In this document: piece by piece, positions 9,703 to 19,697 of the stretch
Layout: the number at the start of each line of letters is the position of its first letter
Numbering within the stretch: the stretch's first letter is position 1
Source: Halosolutus halophilus
Lineage (GTDB): Archaea; Halobacteriota; Halobacteria; Halobacteriales; Natrialbaceae
DNA length: 64,000 nt
Direction: 5' to 3'
Assembly: GCF_022869805.1 (NCBI RefSeq)
Contig: NZ_CP094974.1
Span: 3,162,001-3,226,000 of the forward strand
Position numbers and translations under genes: made by a program
The notes under the pieces: generated by a model
Seen by the model: the letters and a program-made list of their open reading frames with translations, nothing else
What the model was told of the DNA's origin: nothing
The model's database searches: none

Positions 9703-11844
9703 GTGAAATTCATCTCATCTGAATACGACCCGGCTACGGCCGGCGTCGACGCCGAGTTGACCGTCTGGGGGCGGCTCAAGCGGTGTTTCACGCCAGAGGA
9801 CGACGGCATCTGTTACTACCGATATCCGATCGTCGACCAGCAAAACGACGAGTTAGACCGGGAGGCGGACTTCGTCCTCCTGCACAGGCGCTACGGACTC
9901 GTCGTGATCGAGTGCAAGGGGTATCGGATCGACCACATCGAGTCGATAGCGGGCGCACGGTGGTCCTTGCGGGGGACGAGACAGGATCACGCGGCTCCGT
10001 ACTCGCAGGCGCGTGACCACGGGTTCCGGCTCCGATCGCCGATGATGCGCGAACCGACGCTGGTCGACGAGCGCGGCAACTGCCACATCACGATGACCCC
10101 GCTCGTCGCGTTGCCGAACGTCAGCCGCAGGGAGTGGGAAGAACGGGGGTTCGACGACCTCCCGTCGGCACCGCGGGTGATCCTGCAGGACGATCTCACG
10201 AGCGCGTCGCTGCGCGAGGTCTTCGAGTCGCTGCCCGGCGAGACCGAACTGACGAGCGAACAGTACGCCGACGCGCGGGCGGTCCTCGGCGGGGGGCAGG
10301 CGATCAGCGGCGATCGGGGCCCGGTCCTGGCGGACGGGACGACGAAAGCGGGGCTCTACGAGACCGTCCAGAAGGGGCTCGAACGATTCGACGACCGACA
10401 GGAGGAAATCGGCATCCAGATCCCGGACGGCCCCCAGCAGATCCGCGGCATCGCCGGGTCCGGCAAGACCGCGCTCATCGCGCGGAAGGCCGCGGCGATG
10501 CACGCAAGACACCCCGACTGGCGGATCGCCCTCACGTTCAACACGCGGAGCCTCTATCAGACGGTTCGCGAATCCGTCCGCCGGTTCTACACCGGTCTGG
10601 GCGGCGACGACCCCGACTGGGATCGGCTCGAGATCCTCCACGGGTGGGGTGGCAAGAGCGAGCACGGAATGTACTACAAGGTCGCCCAGGACGCGGGCGT
10701 CTCTCCTCGCACCGTCGGGACTGCCAAGGACGAGTTCGGCGATCTGGGCCCGGGCGACCTGTTCGATGCCTGCTGTCGGGAACTCGTCGAGGACGCGCCG
10801 ATCCAGGAACGCTACGACGCGATCCTCATCGACGAGGCCCAGGACTTCGAACCGGCGTTCTACGAGATGTGTTACCGGGCGCTGACGCCGCCGAAGCGGT
10901 TGATCTGGGCCTACGACGAGGCCCAGAATCTCACGAGCCTCTCCGCGCCGAGTCCGAAACACATCTTCGGCGTCGACGACGACGGAGAGCCGACGGTCGA
11001 TCTGAGCGGCTCGTACCCCGGTGGCATCCAGAAGAGCCAGGTCATGCGCAAGTCCTACCGGACGCCACGATCGGTCCTGATGCTCGCGCACGTCTTCGGG
11101 ATGGGACTCACGAGCGAGCGCGGTGCCGTGCAGGCGATTACGACACAGGAGGGGTGGGAGGACATCGGGTACGAGGTGCTCGACGGGGACTTTCGTCGGA
11201 CCGGAGAGCCGGTTTCGATCCGCCGACCGGCGGCTCACTCCCCGCATCCGCTCTCCGACGTTCCGGAAGCGAAGCCGTTCGTCGATTTCGAGGCCTACGA
11301 GAACGAGACCGCCGAACTCAACGCCGTCGCGGACGCGATCGCCGCGGACGTCCACGAGCACGGGCTCGAACCCGAGAACGTGCTGGCGATTCCGCTCGGG
11401 TCGCCGTTCGACACGCGTTCGACCGGCGAGAAACTCGCGAACCGGCTCCGGAACCGCGGCCTCGAGACGAACCTCGTCTGGGAAGGAAACAAGAGCGTCT
11501 TCAGAGAACCGGGAGCCGTAACGATCTCGGGAGTCAATCGGGCGAAGGGAAACGAGGCCGCGGCCGTCTACCTGACGTCCCTCGACTATCTCGACGATCC
11601 CTACTGGCACGACACGCGAGTGAAGCCGCGAAACGAGGCGTTCGTCGGCATCACCCGGACCCGCGCCTGGTGTCGGGTCACCGGGTCCGGGTCCCACCAC
11701 GAACTGTTCCGGGAGATCGATCGTCTCGTCGACGCGGTCACGGACGACGATCCGGTCGTCACGTTTCCCGCACCGGATCCGACCGCTCTCGAGAACGAGA
11801 TGGGAGACGACGAGACGATCGCGACGACGATCGACCAGTTCTGA
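9703..11844 (+). CDS. NERD-domain / UvrD-like superfamily 1 helicase protein
   Basis: A 713-residue protein. The N-terminal 200 residues look like a NERD nuclease-related domain (EADFVLLHRRYGLVVIECKG, with D...E-x-K spacing). Then comes a P-loop helicase core with Walker A GIAGSGKTALIARKA (near residue 250), Walker B LIDEAQDFEPAF, and a C-terminal UvrD-like block with VNRAKGNEAAAV and ITRTRAWCRVTG. I place the start at GTG 9703, because a TTTATC box is 27-31 nt upstream and the frame above it has no homology-like content. NERD helicases are suspected to act in DNA repair or anti-plasmid/phage defence, but no partner defence genes flank this one. It stands alone between the HAD operon and thrS. 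Confidence 0.82.
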   Translation: MKFISSEYDPATAGVDAELTVWGRLKRCFTPEDDGICYYRYPIVDQQNDELDREADFVLLHRRYGLVVIECKGYRIDHIESIAGARWSLRGTRQDHAAPYSQARDHGFRLRSPMMREPTLVDERGNCHITMTPLVALPNVSRREWEERGFDDLPSAPRVILQDDLTSASLREVFESLPGETELTSEQYADARAVLGGGQAISGDRGPVLADGTTKAGLYETVQKGLERFDDRQEEIGIQIPDGPQQIRGIAGSGKTALIARKAAAMHARHPDWRIALTFNTRSLYQTVRESVRRFYTGLGGDDPDWDRLEILHGWGGKSEHGMYYKVAQDAGVSPRTVGTAKDEFGDLGPGDLFDACCRELVEDAPIQERYDAILIDEAQDFEPAFYEMCYRALTPPKRLIWAYDEAQNLTSLSAPSPKHIFGVDDDGEPTVDLSGSYPGGIQKSQVMRKSYRTPRSVLMLAHVFGMGLTSERGAVQAITTQEGWEDIGYEVLDGDFRRTGEPVSIRRPAAHSPHPLSDVPEAKPFVDFEAYENETAELNAVADAIAADVHEHGLEPENVLAIPLGSPFDTRSTGEKLANRLRNRGLETNLVWEGNKSVFREPGAVTISGVNRAKGNEAAAVYLTSLDYLDDPYWHDTRVKPRNEAFVGITRTRAWCRVTGSGSHHELFREIDRLVDAVTDDDPVVTFPAPDPTALENEMGDDETIATTIDQF

Positions 11845-11868
11845 ATCGCGCAAGCACCATCACAACGC

Positions 11869-12056
11869 TTTTATCCCATTCGAGACTACGCGTATCCACG
11901 ATGGTAGGTGTCCGCTTTACAGGGGCTTTCGCCCGCTTCTAATCTCCACCTACCGCCGGCCGTGTCGGAACCGACCCACGGCCGAGCGGGACGCGCGGAC
12001 CACCCACCGAACTTCTCACCGAAGTTCCCAGATCAGCGACAGCCACAGTAACAGCC
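11869..12056 (+). promoter_or_regulatory. thrS promoter and structured leader
   Basis: A TTTTAT box (11869-11874) lies 27-32 nt before an ATG at 11901, so transcription should start at or very near that codon, about 155 nt ahead of thrS. The leader then holds three perfect inverted repeats. GGTAGGTG (11903-11910) pairs with CACCTACC (11947-11954), with GGGC/GCCC nested at 11923-11934. CGGCCGTG (11957-11964) pairs with CACGGCCG (11977-11984). GAACTTC (12009-12015) pairs with GAAGTTC (12021-12027). The first strand can instead pair downstream: GGTAGGTGTCCGC (11903-11915) with GCGGACCACCCACC (11995-12008), with one bulge and one mismatch. These mutually exclusive folds suggest a switching leader. 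No Shine-Dalgarno-like sequence precedes thrS. Confidence 0.6.
11901..11942 (+). CDS. 13-codon leader micro-ORF of thrS
   Basis: ATG at 11901 opens MVGVRFTGAFARF and stops with TAA at 11940-11942. The position of the TATA-like box makes this the expected first codon of the thrS mRNA, so it would be read as a leaderless ORF. It contains one Thr, encoded by ACA, and a TTT Phe, both uncommon codons in this GC-rich genome. The coding bases form the 5' strand of the first leader hairpin, so a translating ribosome would open it. The product may be irrelevant and translation itself the signal. The coding status is inferred from position and not from homology. Confidence 0.45.
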   Translation: MVGVRFTGAFARF

Positions 12057-14000
12057 ATGTCAGAATCAGAATCACAGGAGCAGATCGCGGTCGTACTGCC
12101 AGACGGATCCGAACTCGACGTCGACCCCGGCGCGGCGGTCGAGGACTGTGCCTACGAGATCGGGCCCGGCCTCGGGAGCGACACCGTCGCCGGCAAACTC
12201 GACGGCGACCTCGTCGCCAAGGAGGAACCGGTCTACGACGGGGCCGAACTCGAGATCGTCACCGATCAGTCGGACGAGTATCTCGACGTCATGCGCCACT
12301 CCGCGGCCCACTGTCTCGCCCAGGCCGTCGAGCGCCACTACGACGACGTCGATCTCGCGATCGGGCCGCCGACGGACGAGGGCTTCTACTACGACTTCGA
12401 CAACCTGGAAATCGACGAGGAGGACCTCGCGGACCTCGAAGACGAGATCGAGGAGATCATCGCGGCCGACTACGACATCGAGCGCGAGGCGGTCTCGATC
12501 GAGGAGGCCGAAGAGCGACTGGCCGACGAACCGTACAAACTCGAACTGCTCTCCGAGTTCGCCGACGAGAACGATACCGTTACGTTCTACAGCCAGGGCG
12601 AGTGGGAAGACCTCTGTGCCGGCCCGCACGTCGACTCGACGGGCGAGATCGGCGTCGTCGAACTGCTCGAGATCGCCGGCGCCTACTGGCGCGGCGACGA
12701 GGAAAATCCGATGCAGACGCGGATCTACGGCACCGCCTTCGAGGACGAGAGCGATCTGGAGGCGTTCCTGGAGCGCAAACGCGAGGCCGAGAAGCGCGAT
12801 CACCGCCGGATCGGCAACGAGATGGATCTGTTCTCCATTCAGGACGTGACGGGGCCGGGCCTGCCGCTCTATCACCCCGCCGGGAAGACCGTCCTCTCGG
12901 AACTCGAGGCGTTCGTCAGGGATCTGAACGAGGACGCGGGGTACGACTACGTCGAGACGCCCCACGTCTTCAAGACGGATCTCTGGCACCGATCGGGTCA
13001 CTACGAGAACTACCAGGACGACATGTTCATCTTCGACGTCGGCGACGACGAGTTCGGCCTGAAGCCGATGAACTGTCCCGGCCACGCCGCCATCTTCCAG
13101 GACCACTCCTGGAGCTACCGCGACCTCCCCGTTCGGTACGCCGAGAACGGCAAAGTCTACCGGAAAGAGCAGCGCGGCGAGTTGTCGGGCCTCTCCCGGG
13201 TCTGGGCGTTTACGATCGACGACGGCCACCTGTTCATCCGCCCCAACCAGATCGAGCGCGAGGTCGAGGAGATCATGGACATGATCACGGACGTCCTCGA
13301 GACGTTCGACCTCGAGTACGAGATGGCCCTCGCGACGCGCCCCGAGAAGAGCGTCGGCAGCGACGAGATCTGGGAGCGCGCGGAGTCCCAACTCGAGAGC
13401 GTCCTGGAGGACCACGGCCACGAGTACGAACTCGAGGAGGGCGACGGCGCGTTCTACGGGCCGAAGATCGACTTCGCGTTCGAGGACGCGATCGGGCGCT
13501 CGTGGGACGGCCCGACGGTGCAACTCGACTTCAACATGCCCGAGCGGTTCGACCTCTCCTACGTGGGCGAGGACAACGAGGAGCACCGCCCCGTCATGAT
13601 CCACCGCGCGCTGTACGGCAGCTACGAGCGGTTCTTCATGATGCTCATCGAGCACTACGAGGGACGGTTCCCGCTGTGGCTGGCTCCCGAACAGGTCCGC
13701 ATGCTGCCGATCTCCGACGACAACCTCGGCTACGCCCATCGGATCGCAAACGAGTTCGACGACTTCCGCGTCGAGGTCGACGATCGCGACTCGACGCTCG
13801 AGCGCAAGATCCGCGCGGCCCACGACGATCGGGTCCCCTACCAGATCATCGTCGGCGACGACGAGGAAGAAGCGGGGAACATCTCGGTCCGCGATCGCTT
13901 CGAGGACCAGGAGTACGACGTCGAAATCGAGGCGTTCCGCGATCATCTCGAGGCCGAACGGGACGAGCAGCGGACGGAACCGGACTTCCTGCAGGACTGA
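12057..14000 (+). CDS. thrS: Threonine--tRNA ligase
   Basis: A 647-residue class II synthetase that charges tRNA-Thr. It has the bacterial-type architecture: N-terminal TGS domain (residues about 8-70), SAD editing domain with [13 protein letters not shown] and [13 protein letters not shown], catalytic core, and C-terminal anticodon-binding domain (about 540-640). Motif 2 ([19 protein letters not shown]) and motif 3 ([17 protein letters not shown]) are intact, and the zinc-binding Cys is in MNCPGHAA. Length is normal. The ATG at 12057 follows a structured, probably regulatory leader with its own micro-ORF. Confidence 0.96.
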   Translation: MSESESQEQIAVVLPDGSELDVDPGAAVEDCAYEIGPGLGSDTVAGKLDGDLVAKEEPVYDGAELEIVTDQSDEYLDVMRHSAAHCLAQAVERHYDDVDLAIGPPTDEGFYYDFDNLEIDEEDLADLEDEIEEIIAADYDIEREAVSIEEAEERLADEPYKLELLSEFADENDTVTFYSQGEWEDLCAGPHVDSTGEIGVVELLEIAGAYWRGDEENPMQTRIYGTAFEDESDLEAFLERKREAEKRDHRRIGNEMDLFSIQDVTGPGLPLYHPAGKTVLSELEAFVRDLNEDAGYDYVETPHVFKTDLWHRSGHYENYQDDMFIFDVGDDEFGLKPMNCPGHAAIFQDHSWSYRDLPVRYAENGKVYRKEQRGELSGLSRVWAFTIDDGHLFIRPNQIEREVEEIMDMITDVLETFDLEYEMALATRPEKSVGSDEIWERAESQLESVLEDHGHEYELEEGDGAFYGPKIDFAFEDAIGRSWDGPTVQLDFNMPERFDLSYVGEDNEEHRPVMIHRALYGSYERFFMMLIEHYEGRFPLWLAPEQVRMLPISDDNLGYAHRIANEFDDFRVEVDDRDSTLERKIRAAHDDRVPYQIIVGDDEEEAGNISVRDRFEDQEYDVEIEAFRDHLEAERDEQRTEPDFLQD

Positions 14001-14179
14001 GACCGCACCGGGATCGCTTCGACGTTCGAGCCACTCTGGCTCGGTTTCTCGGCGCCCCGGTCCGCGATCGACGATCCGGTGTTCGATCGTCCGGTTCCCC
14101 GGCAGAACCACGTTCGTGCTGATCGTACGGATTGAGAAGGATCGAAATACCCATACTTGTGGAATCGTGGATATCCAGC

Positions 14180-14890
14180 ATGAACAGAGCCGAGAAGGCT
14201 GCCCTCCAGTTGCGGGCCGTCGACGTGTTGCGGATGCTGAAGGAGACCCGGACCTACGAGGAACTCGCCGCGACGACCGGACTCCCGGCGGGCGATCTCA
14301 ACCGGTACGTCAACGGGCACGTCCTCCCCGGCACCGATCGCGCGCGGGAGATCGTCGACGACCTCGGACGGGAGGCGCTGGCCGACGAACTCGAGGCCCG
14401 GATCCGGGTCGACGACGAAGGGTACGTCGACAACTCCGGAACGGTCTTCGACCAGTCGTTCCTGGATCTCGTCGCCCCGGTCGTCGCGAACGGCTACGAG
14501 TTCGATCGGCCGGACGTCGTCCTCACCGCCGCGACCGACGGGATCACCCTGGCCGCGGCGCTGGCGAGTTACTACGGCACGCGGTGTGCCTACGCGAAGA
14601 AACGCAAGGAAACCGCCGTCGAGGACTTCATCGAGGCTCGCGAGCGCCTCGAGTCCGGGATCGAACTCACCTACTACCTGCCCGCCGCCGCGATCGATTC
14701 CGGGGAATCCGTCCTCGTCGTGGACGACCTCATCCGATCGGGCGAGACGCAGGAACTCCTCCTCGACATCGTCGAGACGGCCGAAGCGGACGTGGCCGGC
14801 GTCTTCGCCCTCATCGCCGCCGGGGAAGACGGGATCGAGCGGGCGCGCGAACGGACCGACGCCCCGGTCGGTGCGCTCACGACCGTCTGA
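14180..14890 (+). CDS. gfcR: HTH-phosphoribosyltransferase-domain transcription regulator (GfcR type)
   Basis: A 236-residue protein. An N-terminal helix-turn-helix (residues about 1-60, ALQLRAVDVLRMLKETRTYE then AATTGLPAGDLNRYVNG) is joined to a type I PRTase domain with the PRPP loop SVLVVDDLIRSGETQELL. This is the architecture of the haloarchaeal family once annotated as orotate-PRTase-like and shown in Haloferax to be GfcR, an activator of sugar catabolism genes. I use the ATG at 14180, 48 nt inside the longest open frame, because a GAAATAC box lies about 30 nt ahead and the conserved HTH begins there. The symbol is by family likeness; the regulon here is unknown. Confidence 0.75.
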   Translation: MNRAEKAALQLRAVDVLRMLKETRTYEELAATTGLPAGDLNRYVNGHVLPGTDRAREIVDDLGREALADELEARIRVDDEGYVDNSGTVFDQSFLDLVAPVVANGYEFDRPDVVLTAATDGITLAAALASYYGTRCAYAKKRKETAVEDFIEARERLESGIELTYYLPAAAIDSGESVLVVDDLIRSGETQELLLDIVETAEADVAGVFALIAAGEDGIERARERTDAPVGALTTV

Positions 14891-15080
14891 TCGTCTCGAT
14901 CCGCGGAGAGTCTCCGCGACCGGTACGACGGAGACGGCAGTGGAACGGACGTTCGTCGAGTTCCCTCGCGGAACGATTGCTCTCGTATGCCCGGTTCGCA
15001 TTCGAGCTATCGATTCGGTCTCGCGACCGGCAGTTGCGCTCGACGAATGGGCACTATCGCAAGACGGCTACCGTGTGATC

Positions 15081-15117
15081 GACCCACACATGATTAATGA
15101 TTAAGTTTATGTGGGTC
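15081..15117. promoter_or_regulatory. Inverted repeat over the mamA promoter
   Basis: GACCCACA (15081-15088) and TGTGGGTC (15110-15117) form a perfect 8-bp inverted repeat. They flank an AT-rich core with TTAATGATTAAGTTTAT, which contains the likely TATA element. It ends 24 nt before the mamA start codon. The arrangement (dyad with the TATA box between its arms) is typical of a repressor operator, though in RNA it could not matter if transcription starts downstream. The regulator is not known. Confidence 0.45.
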
Positions 15118-15141
15118 CCCGCAGTTTGTGGTGGTACGACC

Positions 15142-15588
15142 ATGACGCAGACAGTCATCCTCGGCGTGATCGGTTCCGATGCGCACGTCGTCGGGATTAC
15201 CATTCTCGAACAGGCGCTGGAGGCGAGTGGGTTCGACGTCGTCAACCTGGGCGTCCAGACGTCCCAGGAGGAGTTCATCGAAGCCGCAACGTCCCGGGAC
15301 GCCGAAGCCGTACTCGTCTCGTCGCTGTACGGCCACGCCGAGCAGGACTGTCAGGGGTTCCACCAGCGGATCGCGGAGTCAGACCTCGACGTCACCACCT
15401 ACATCGGCGGCAACCTCGCCGTCGGCCAGGACGACTTCGAGAAGACGCGCACGAAGTTCCGCGAGATGGGATTCGATCGGGTCTTCGACTCCGAAACCGA
15501 TCCCGAAGAGGCGATCGAGGCGCTGAAAGCCGATCTGGATATGCGCTCGACGGAGGCCGAACGAGAGAATCAGACCCTCTCGGCCTGA
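15142..15588 (+). CDS. mamA: Methylaspartate (glutamate) mutase small subunit, B12-binding
   Basis: A 148-residue cobalamin-binding protein, the S/sigma component of glutamate mutase, which with the large subunit MamB converts glutamate to 3-methylaspartate. The B12 motif DxHxxG is present as SDAHVVG at residues 11-17, and the GG-containing part of the Rossmann-like fold (YIGGNLAVG) follows. In haloarchaea this enzyme starts the methylaspartate cycle for acetyl-CoA assimilation, and mamA usually lies beside mamB and the methylaspartase gene. Here the next gene is convergent and no partner is in view. Start at 15142 instead of 15097, because the B12 domain begins there. Confidence 0.88.
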   Translation: MTQTVILGVIGSDAHVVGITILEQALEASGFDVVNLGVQTSQEEFIEAATSRDAEAVLVSSLYGHAEQDCQGFHQRIAESDLDVTTYIGGNLAVGQDDFEKTRTKFREMGFDRVFDSETDPEEAIEALKADLDMRSTEAERENQTLSA

Positions 15589-15683
15589 TCCGGACGCGTC
15601 GGATTACGTTTTAGCGTCCGATATCGACTGGCGAGCAGTGGGCCAGACAGGTGGACAGATGGGGAATCCGGACCAGCGACCCG

Positions 15684-16850
15684 TCAGTGATTGTCCGCCC
15701 CATCGCTGATGCTGACGAATTCGAAGTCCCCCGACCGATCGTCGAACCGATCGAGTTCGAACGGAGCGGTCGGAAACGGTACGTCCTCGTCGACGACCAG
15801 CGCGCGCACGAGTGCCGCGGCGACCGGTGCGGTCATCACGCCGCGCCCGTGAAAGCCGGTCGCGACGACGAGACCGTCGGGACCGTCGGTCGGCGCGTCG
15901 ACGATCGGTCTGGTATCGGGCGTCGCGGCGTCGATTCCGGCCCAGTCGCCGCTGAGACCGGCCTCGTCGAGCGATCGAAGGAACGCCGGAACGAGGTCGG
16001 CGACGTGTTCGACGAACTCCCCGTCGGCGTCCCTGCTCGCGCCCGCCGGGTCGTCCTCGGCAAACGACCAGCCGCCGACCAGCAGGTCGCCGTTCAGTTC
16101 GGGACGGAAGTAGACGTGCTTGCCGGGGATCCAGCCCATCGGGAACGACTCGCCCATAGGCTCGTCCGGTTCGAGGACGAGAATCTGCGTTCGATAGGGT
16201 CGGATCGGCAGTTCGACGTGGTCGCGGAGAAACGCCGGAGTCCGCCAGCCCGCGGCCACCACGACGTGGTCGGCGCGGACGATACCGGACGCCGTGTCGA
16301 CGCCCGCGACCTGCCCGTCCTCGACGACGAGTTCGTCGACCTGCGTTCCCGTTCGCAGGTTCGCGCCGTTCTCTTCGGCGTCCGTCGCGAGGGCCATCGT
16401 CAGCGTGTACGGGTCGATAAACCCCGTGTCGCCGTGACGGACCGCTCCGGCGTACGACTCCAGATCGAATCGGGGGTATCGACGTTCGACGTCGGCTGGC
16501 TCGAGGAACGACACGTCGAACCCCTCCGAAGAGAGGCGGTCGGTTCGCCGTCGAGCCGCATCCTCGCTAGCGGGCACGACGAGTTCGAGACTGTGCCGCT
16601 CGCTGAATTCGACGCGTTCGTGCCCGTCGTACTCGCGAAAGAAGTCCATCGCGTACTCGCCGATGCCGGGGTAGTCGGTGTACGACGGGATCGTCGTGAC
16701 CTCACCTGCGGCGCGGGCGGTCGCGCCGCTCGCGATCACGTCTCGTTCGAACAGCGTCACGTCGAACGCCGGCGCGAGCGCCCGCGCCACTGCACAGCCG
16801 ATGACGCCGCCACCCACTATCGCAACGTCGCAGTGTGTTTCGTCAGTCAT
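15684..16850 (-). CDS. FAD-dependent amino-acid/amine oxidoreductase (DAO family)
   Basis: A 388-residue flavoprotein of the DAO fold (glycine oxidase, sarcosine oxidase, D-amino acid dehydrogenase). The dinucleotide-binding motif VAIVGGGVIGCAVA is at residues 9-22 and the family's ATARAAGEVT follows. The C-terminal GxG segment ATGFHGRGVMTAP closes the FAD site. The substrate is a secondary or D-amine by family. It is the last gene of a leftward operon, 6 nt after a class III aminotransferase, so it probably oxidises an amino compound in the same pathway. Confidence 0.85.
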   Translation of the reverse strand: MTDETHCDVAIVGGGVIGCAVARALAPAFDVTLFERDVIASGATARAAGEVTTIPSYTDYPGIGEYAMDFFREYDGHERVEFSERHSLELVVPASEDAARRRTDRLSSEGFDVSFLEPADVERRYPRFDLESYAGAVRHGDTGFIDPYTLTMALATDAEENGANLRTGTQVDELVVEDGQVAGVDTASGIVRADHVVVAAGWRTPAFLRDHVELPIRPYRTQILVLEPDEPMGESFPMGWIPGKHVYFRPELNGDLLVGGWSFAEDDPAGASRDADGEFVEHVADLVPAFLRSLDEAGLSGDWAGIDAATPDTRPIVDAPTDGPDGLVVATGFHGRGVMTAPVAAALVRALVVDEDVPFPTAPFELDRFDDRSGDFEFVSISDGADNH

Positions 16851-16856
16851 CGCGAT

Positions 16857-18200
<1,344 letters not shown>

Positions 18201-18208
18201 AAGTTGGG

Positions 18209-19603
18209 TCAGTTATCGTACGGATGATCGACCGCCCGGAACGCCTCCTCGGCGACTTCCAGCGCATCGTCGATCTGCTCGTCGGTGTGCGTGTACGTCG
18301 TGAAGAACCGTTCTCCCTGCATCGGATTGCCGAACAGCACGCCGCGACCGGCGGCCTCGAGCCACCAGTCGGCGAACTGCTCGTCGTTCGACTTCCAGCT
18401 GTCGCGGTAGAAGTGAATGTCCGCGTCGGTCATGTACACCTGCCCCATCGACCCGACGTGCTGGACGTTCACCGGAAGGCCGACGTCGTCGGCGACCTCC
18501 TGCAGGCCGGTGAAGAGCCGATCGCCGAGGCGTTCGATGTGGTCGTAGACGTCTTCTTCTTCGAGGATTTCGAGGGTCTTCAGCCCCGCCGCGGCGGAGA
18601 CGGGATGGCCGTTGTAGGTGCCGCCGTGGAACGCAGAGGAGTGCCACTTCTCGTCTTCGTTCTTCTCCGGCGGCTCGATTTCACGCATGATCTCGGCTGT
18701 CCCGCCGAAGCCGCCGGTCTGGTAGCCGCCGCCGGCGACCTTCGCGAAAGTGGTCATGTCGGGCGTGACGCCGAATCGCTCCTGTGCGCTCCCGAGGCCC
18801 AGCCGGAAGCCGGTCATCACTTCGTCCCAGATGAGGACGATGCCGAGTTCCTCGGTCAGGTCGCGAAGGAACTCGTGGTAGCCGTCACGCGGTTTGAGAC
18901 AGCCACAGGAGAACATCACGGGCTCGATGATGACCGCCGCGAGGTCGTCGGCCTGTTCGCGCAGGATCTCCTCCGTGGCTTCCTTGTCGTTGAACGGGAA
19001 GGCGACGACCGTATCGCTGACGGCATCGGGGATTCCGGTGCCGTACGAGACCGTGTTCGGTCGATCCGCGGGACCGAGCGCCTCCTCGCTGGCGTAGACG
19101 CTCTGGAGCGCGTAGTCGTGTGCGCCCGCGTACCCGCCCTCGGGTTTGGCGATCTTCTCTTTCCCCGTGTACGAACGGGCGACCCGGAGCGCGTGCATCG
19201 TCGCCTCGGTGCCGCTGTTGGCGAGGCGAACCATCTCGATGCTCGGGGTCAACTCGACGATCTTCTCCATGAACTCGATGGCGATCGGCTGTGGCGTCGC
19301 CGTGAGGTCGCACGTGTCGACCTGCGTCTTCGCTGCCTCGCGCACGTCGGGGTGGCCGTGTCCGAGGATGATCGGCCCGAGAGCCAGCAAGAAGTCGAGG
19401 TACTCGTTATCGTCGACGTCGTAGACGTACGAACCGTCGGCTTCGTCGATGTAGAAAGGGTACGGATCGAACGCACGGACGTTCGACTCGACTCCGAGCG
19501 GCGTTACGTCCGCTGCACGCTCGTGCAGTCGTTCGCTCTCCGGCGTTCGCTGGCGCAGCAGTTCGGCGTGGTCGTACTCGTGTTCCTCGTCACCAAGACT
19601 CAT
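18209..19603 (-). CDS. Class III aminotransferase (glutamate-1-semialdehyde-aminomutase-like)
   Basis: A 464-residue class III PLP enzyme closer to the GSA-aminomutase branch: LGPIILGHGHPDV, RLANSGTEATMHALRVAR, LIWDEVMTGFRLGLG and the presumed Schiff-base Lys in FAKVAGGGYQTGG. Whether it is an aminotransferase or an aminomutase cannot be told. A housekeeping hemL is not expected in a catabolic operon, so I favour a role in amine breakdown. The longest frame starts at TTG 19630, but the ATG at 19603 has a TTTATT box about 27 nt upstream and is the better start. This gives the operon a promoter of its own, separate from the Lrp gene. Confidence 0.82.
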   Translation of the reverse strand: MSLGDEEHEYDHAELLRQRTPESERLHERAADVTPLGVESNVRAFDPYPFYIDEADGSYVYDVDDNEYLDFLLALGPIILGHGHPDVREAAKTQVDTCDLTATPQPIAIEFMEKIVELTPSIEMVRLANSGTEATMHALRVARSYTGKEKIAKPEGGYAGAHDYALQSVYASEEALGPADRPNTVSYGTGIPDAVSDTVVAFPFNDKEATEEILREQADDLAAVIIEPVMFSCGCLKPRDGYHEFLRDLTEELGIVLIWDEVMTGFRLGLGSAQERFGVTPDMTTFAKVAGGGYQTGGFGGTAEIMREIEPPEKNEDEKWHSSAFHGGTYNGHPVSAAAGLKTLEILEEEDVYDHIERLGDRLFTGLQEVADDVGLPVNVQHVGSMGQVYMTDADIHFYRDSWKSNDEQFADWWLEAAGRGVLFGNPMQGERFFTTYTHTDEQIDDALEVAEEAFRAVDHPYDN

Positions 19604-19697
19604 CGGCGACAACGACGGAGGGGTGTCCAATAAATCTTTGGAGTTACTGGAGGCTAGCCGAAATTAGTACGAAACAAAACCGAAATACCCGTAAACA

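Noticed and set aside
12072-14111. A 679-codon minus-strand frame
   Set aside because: It is the antisense shadow of thrS, with Val/Leu/Arg/Asp patterns produced by halophilic codon use on the other strand.
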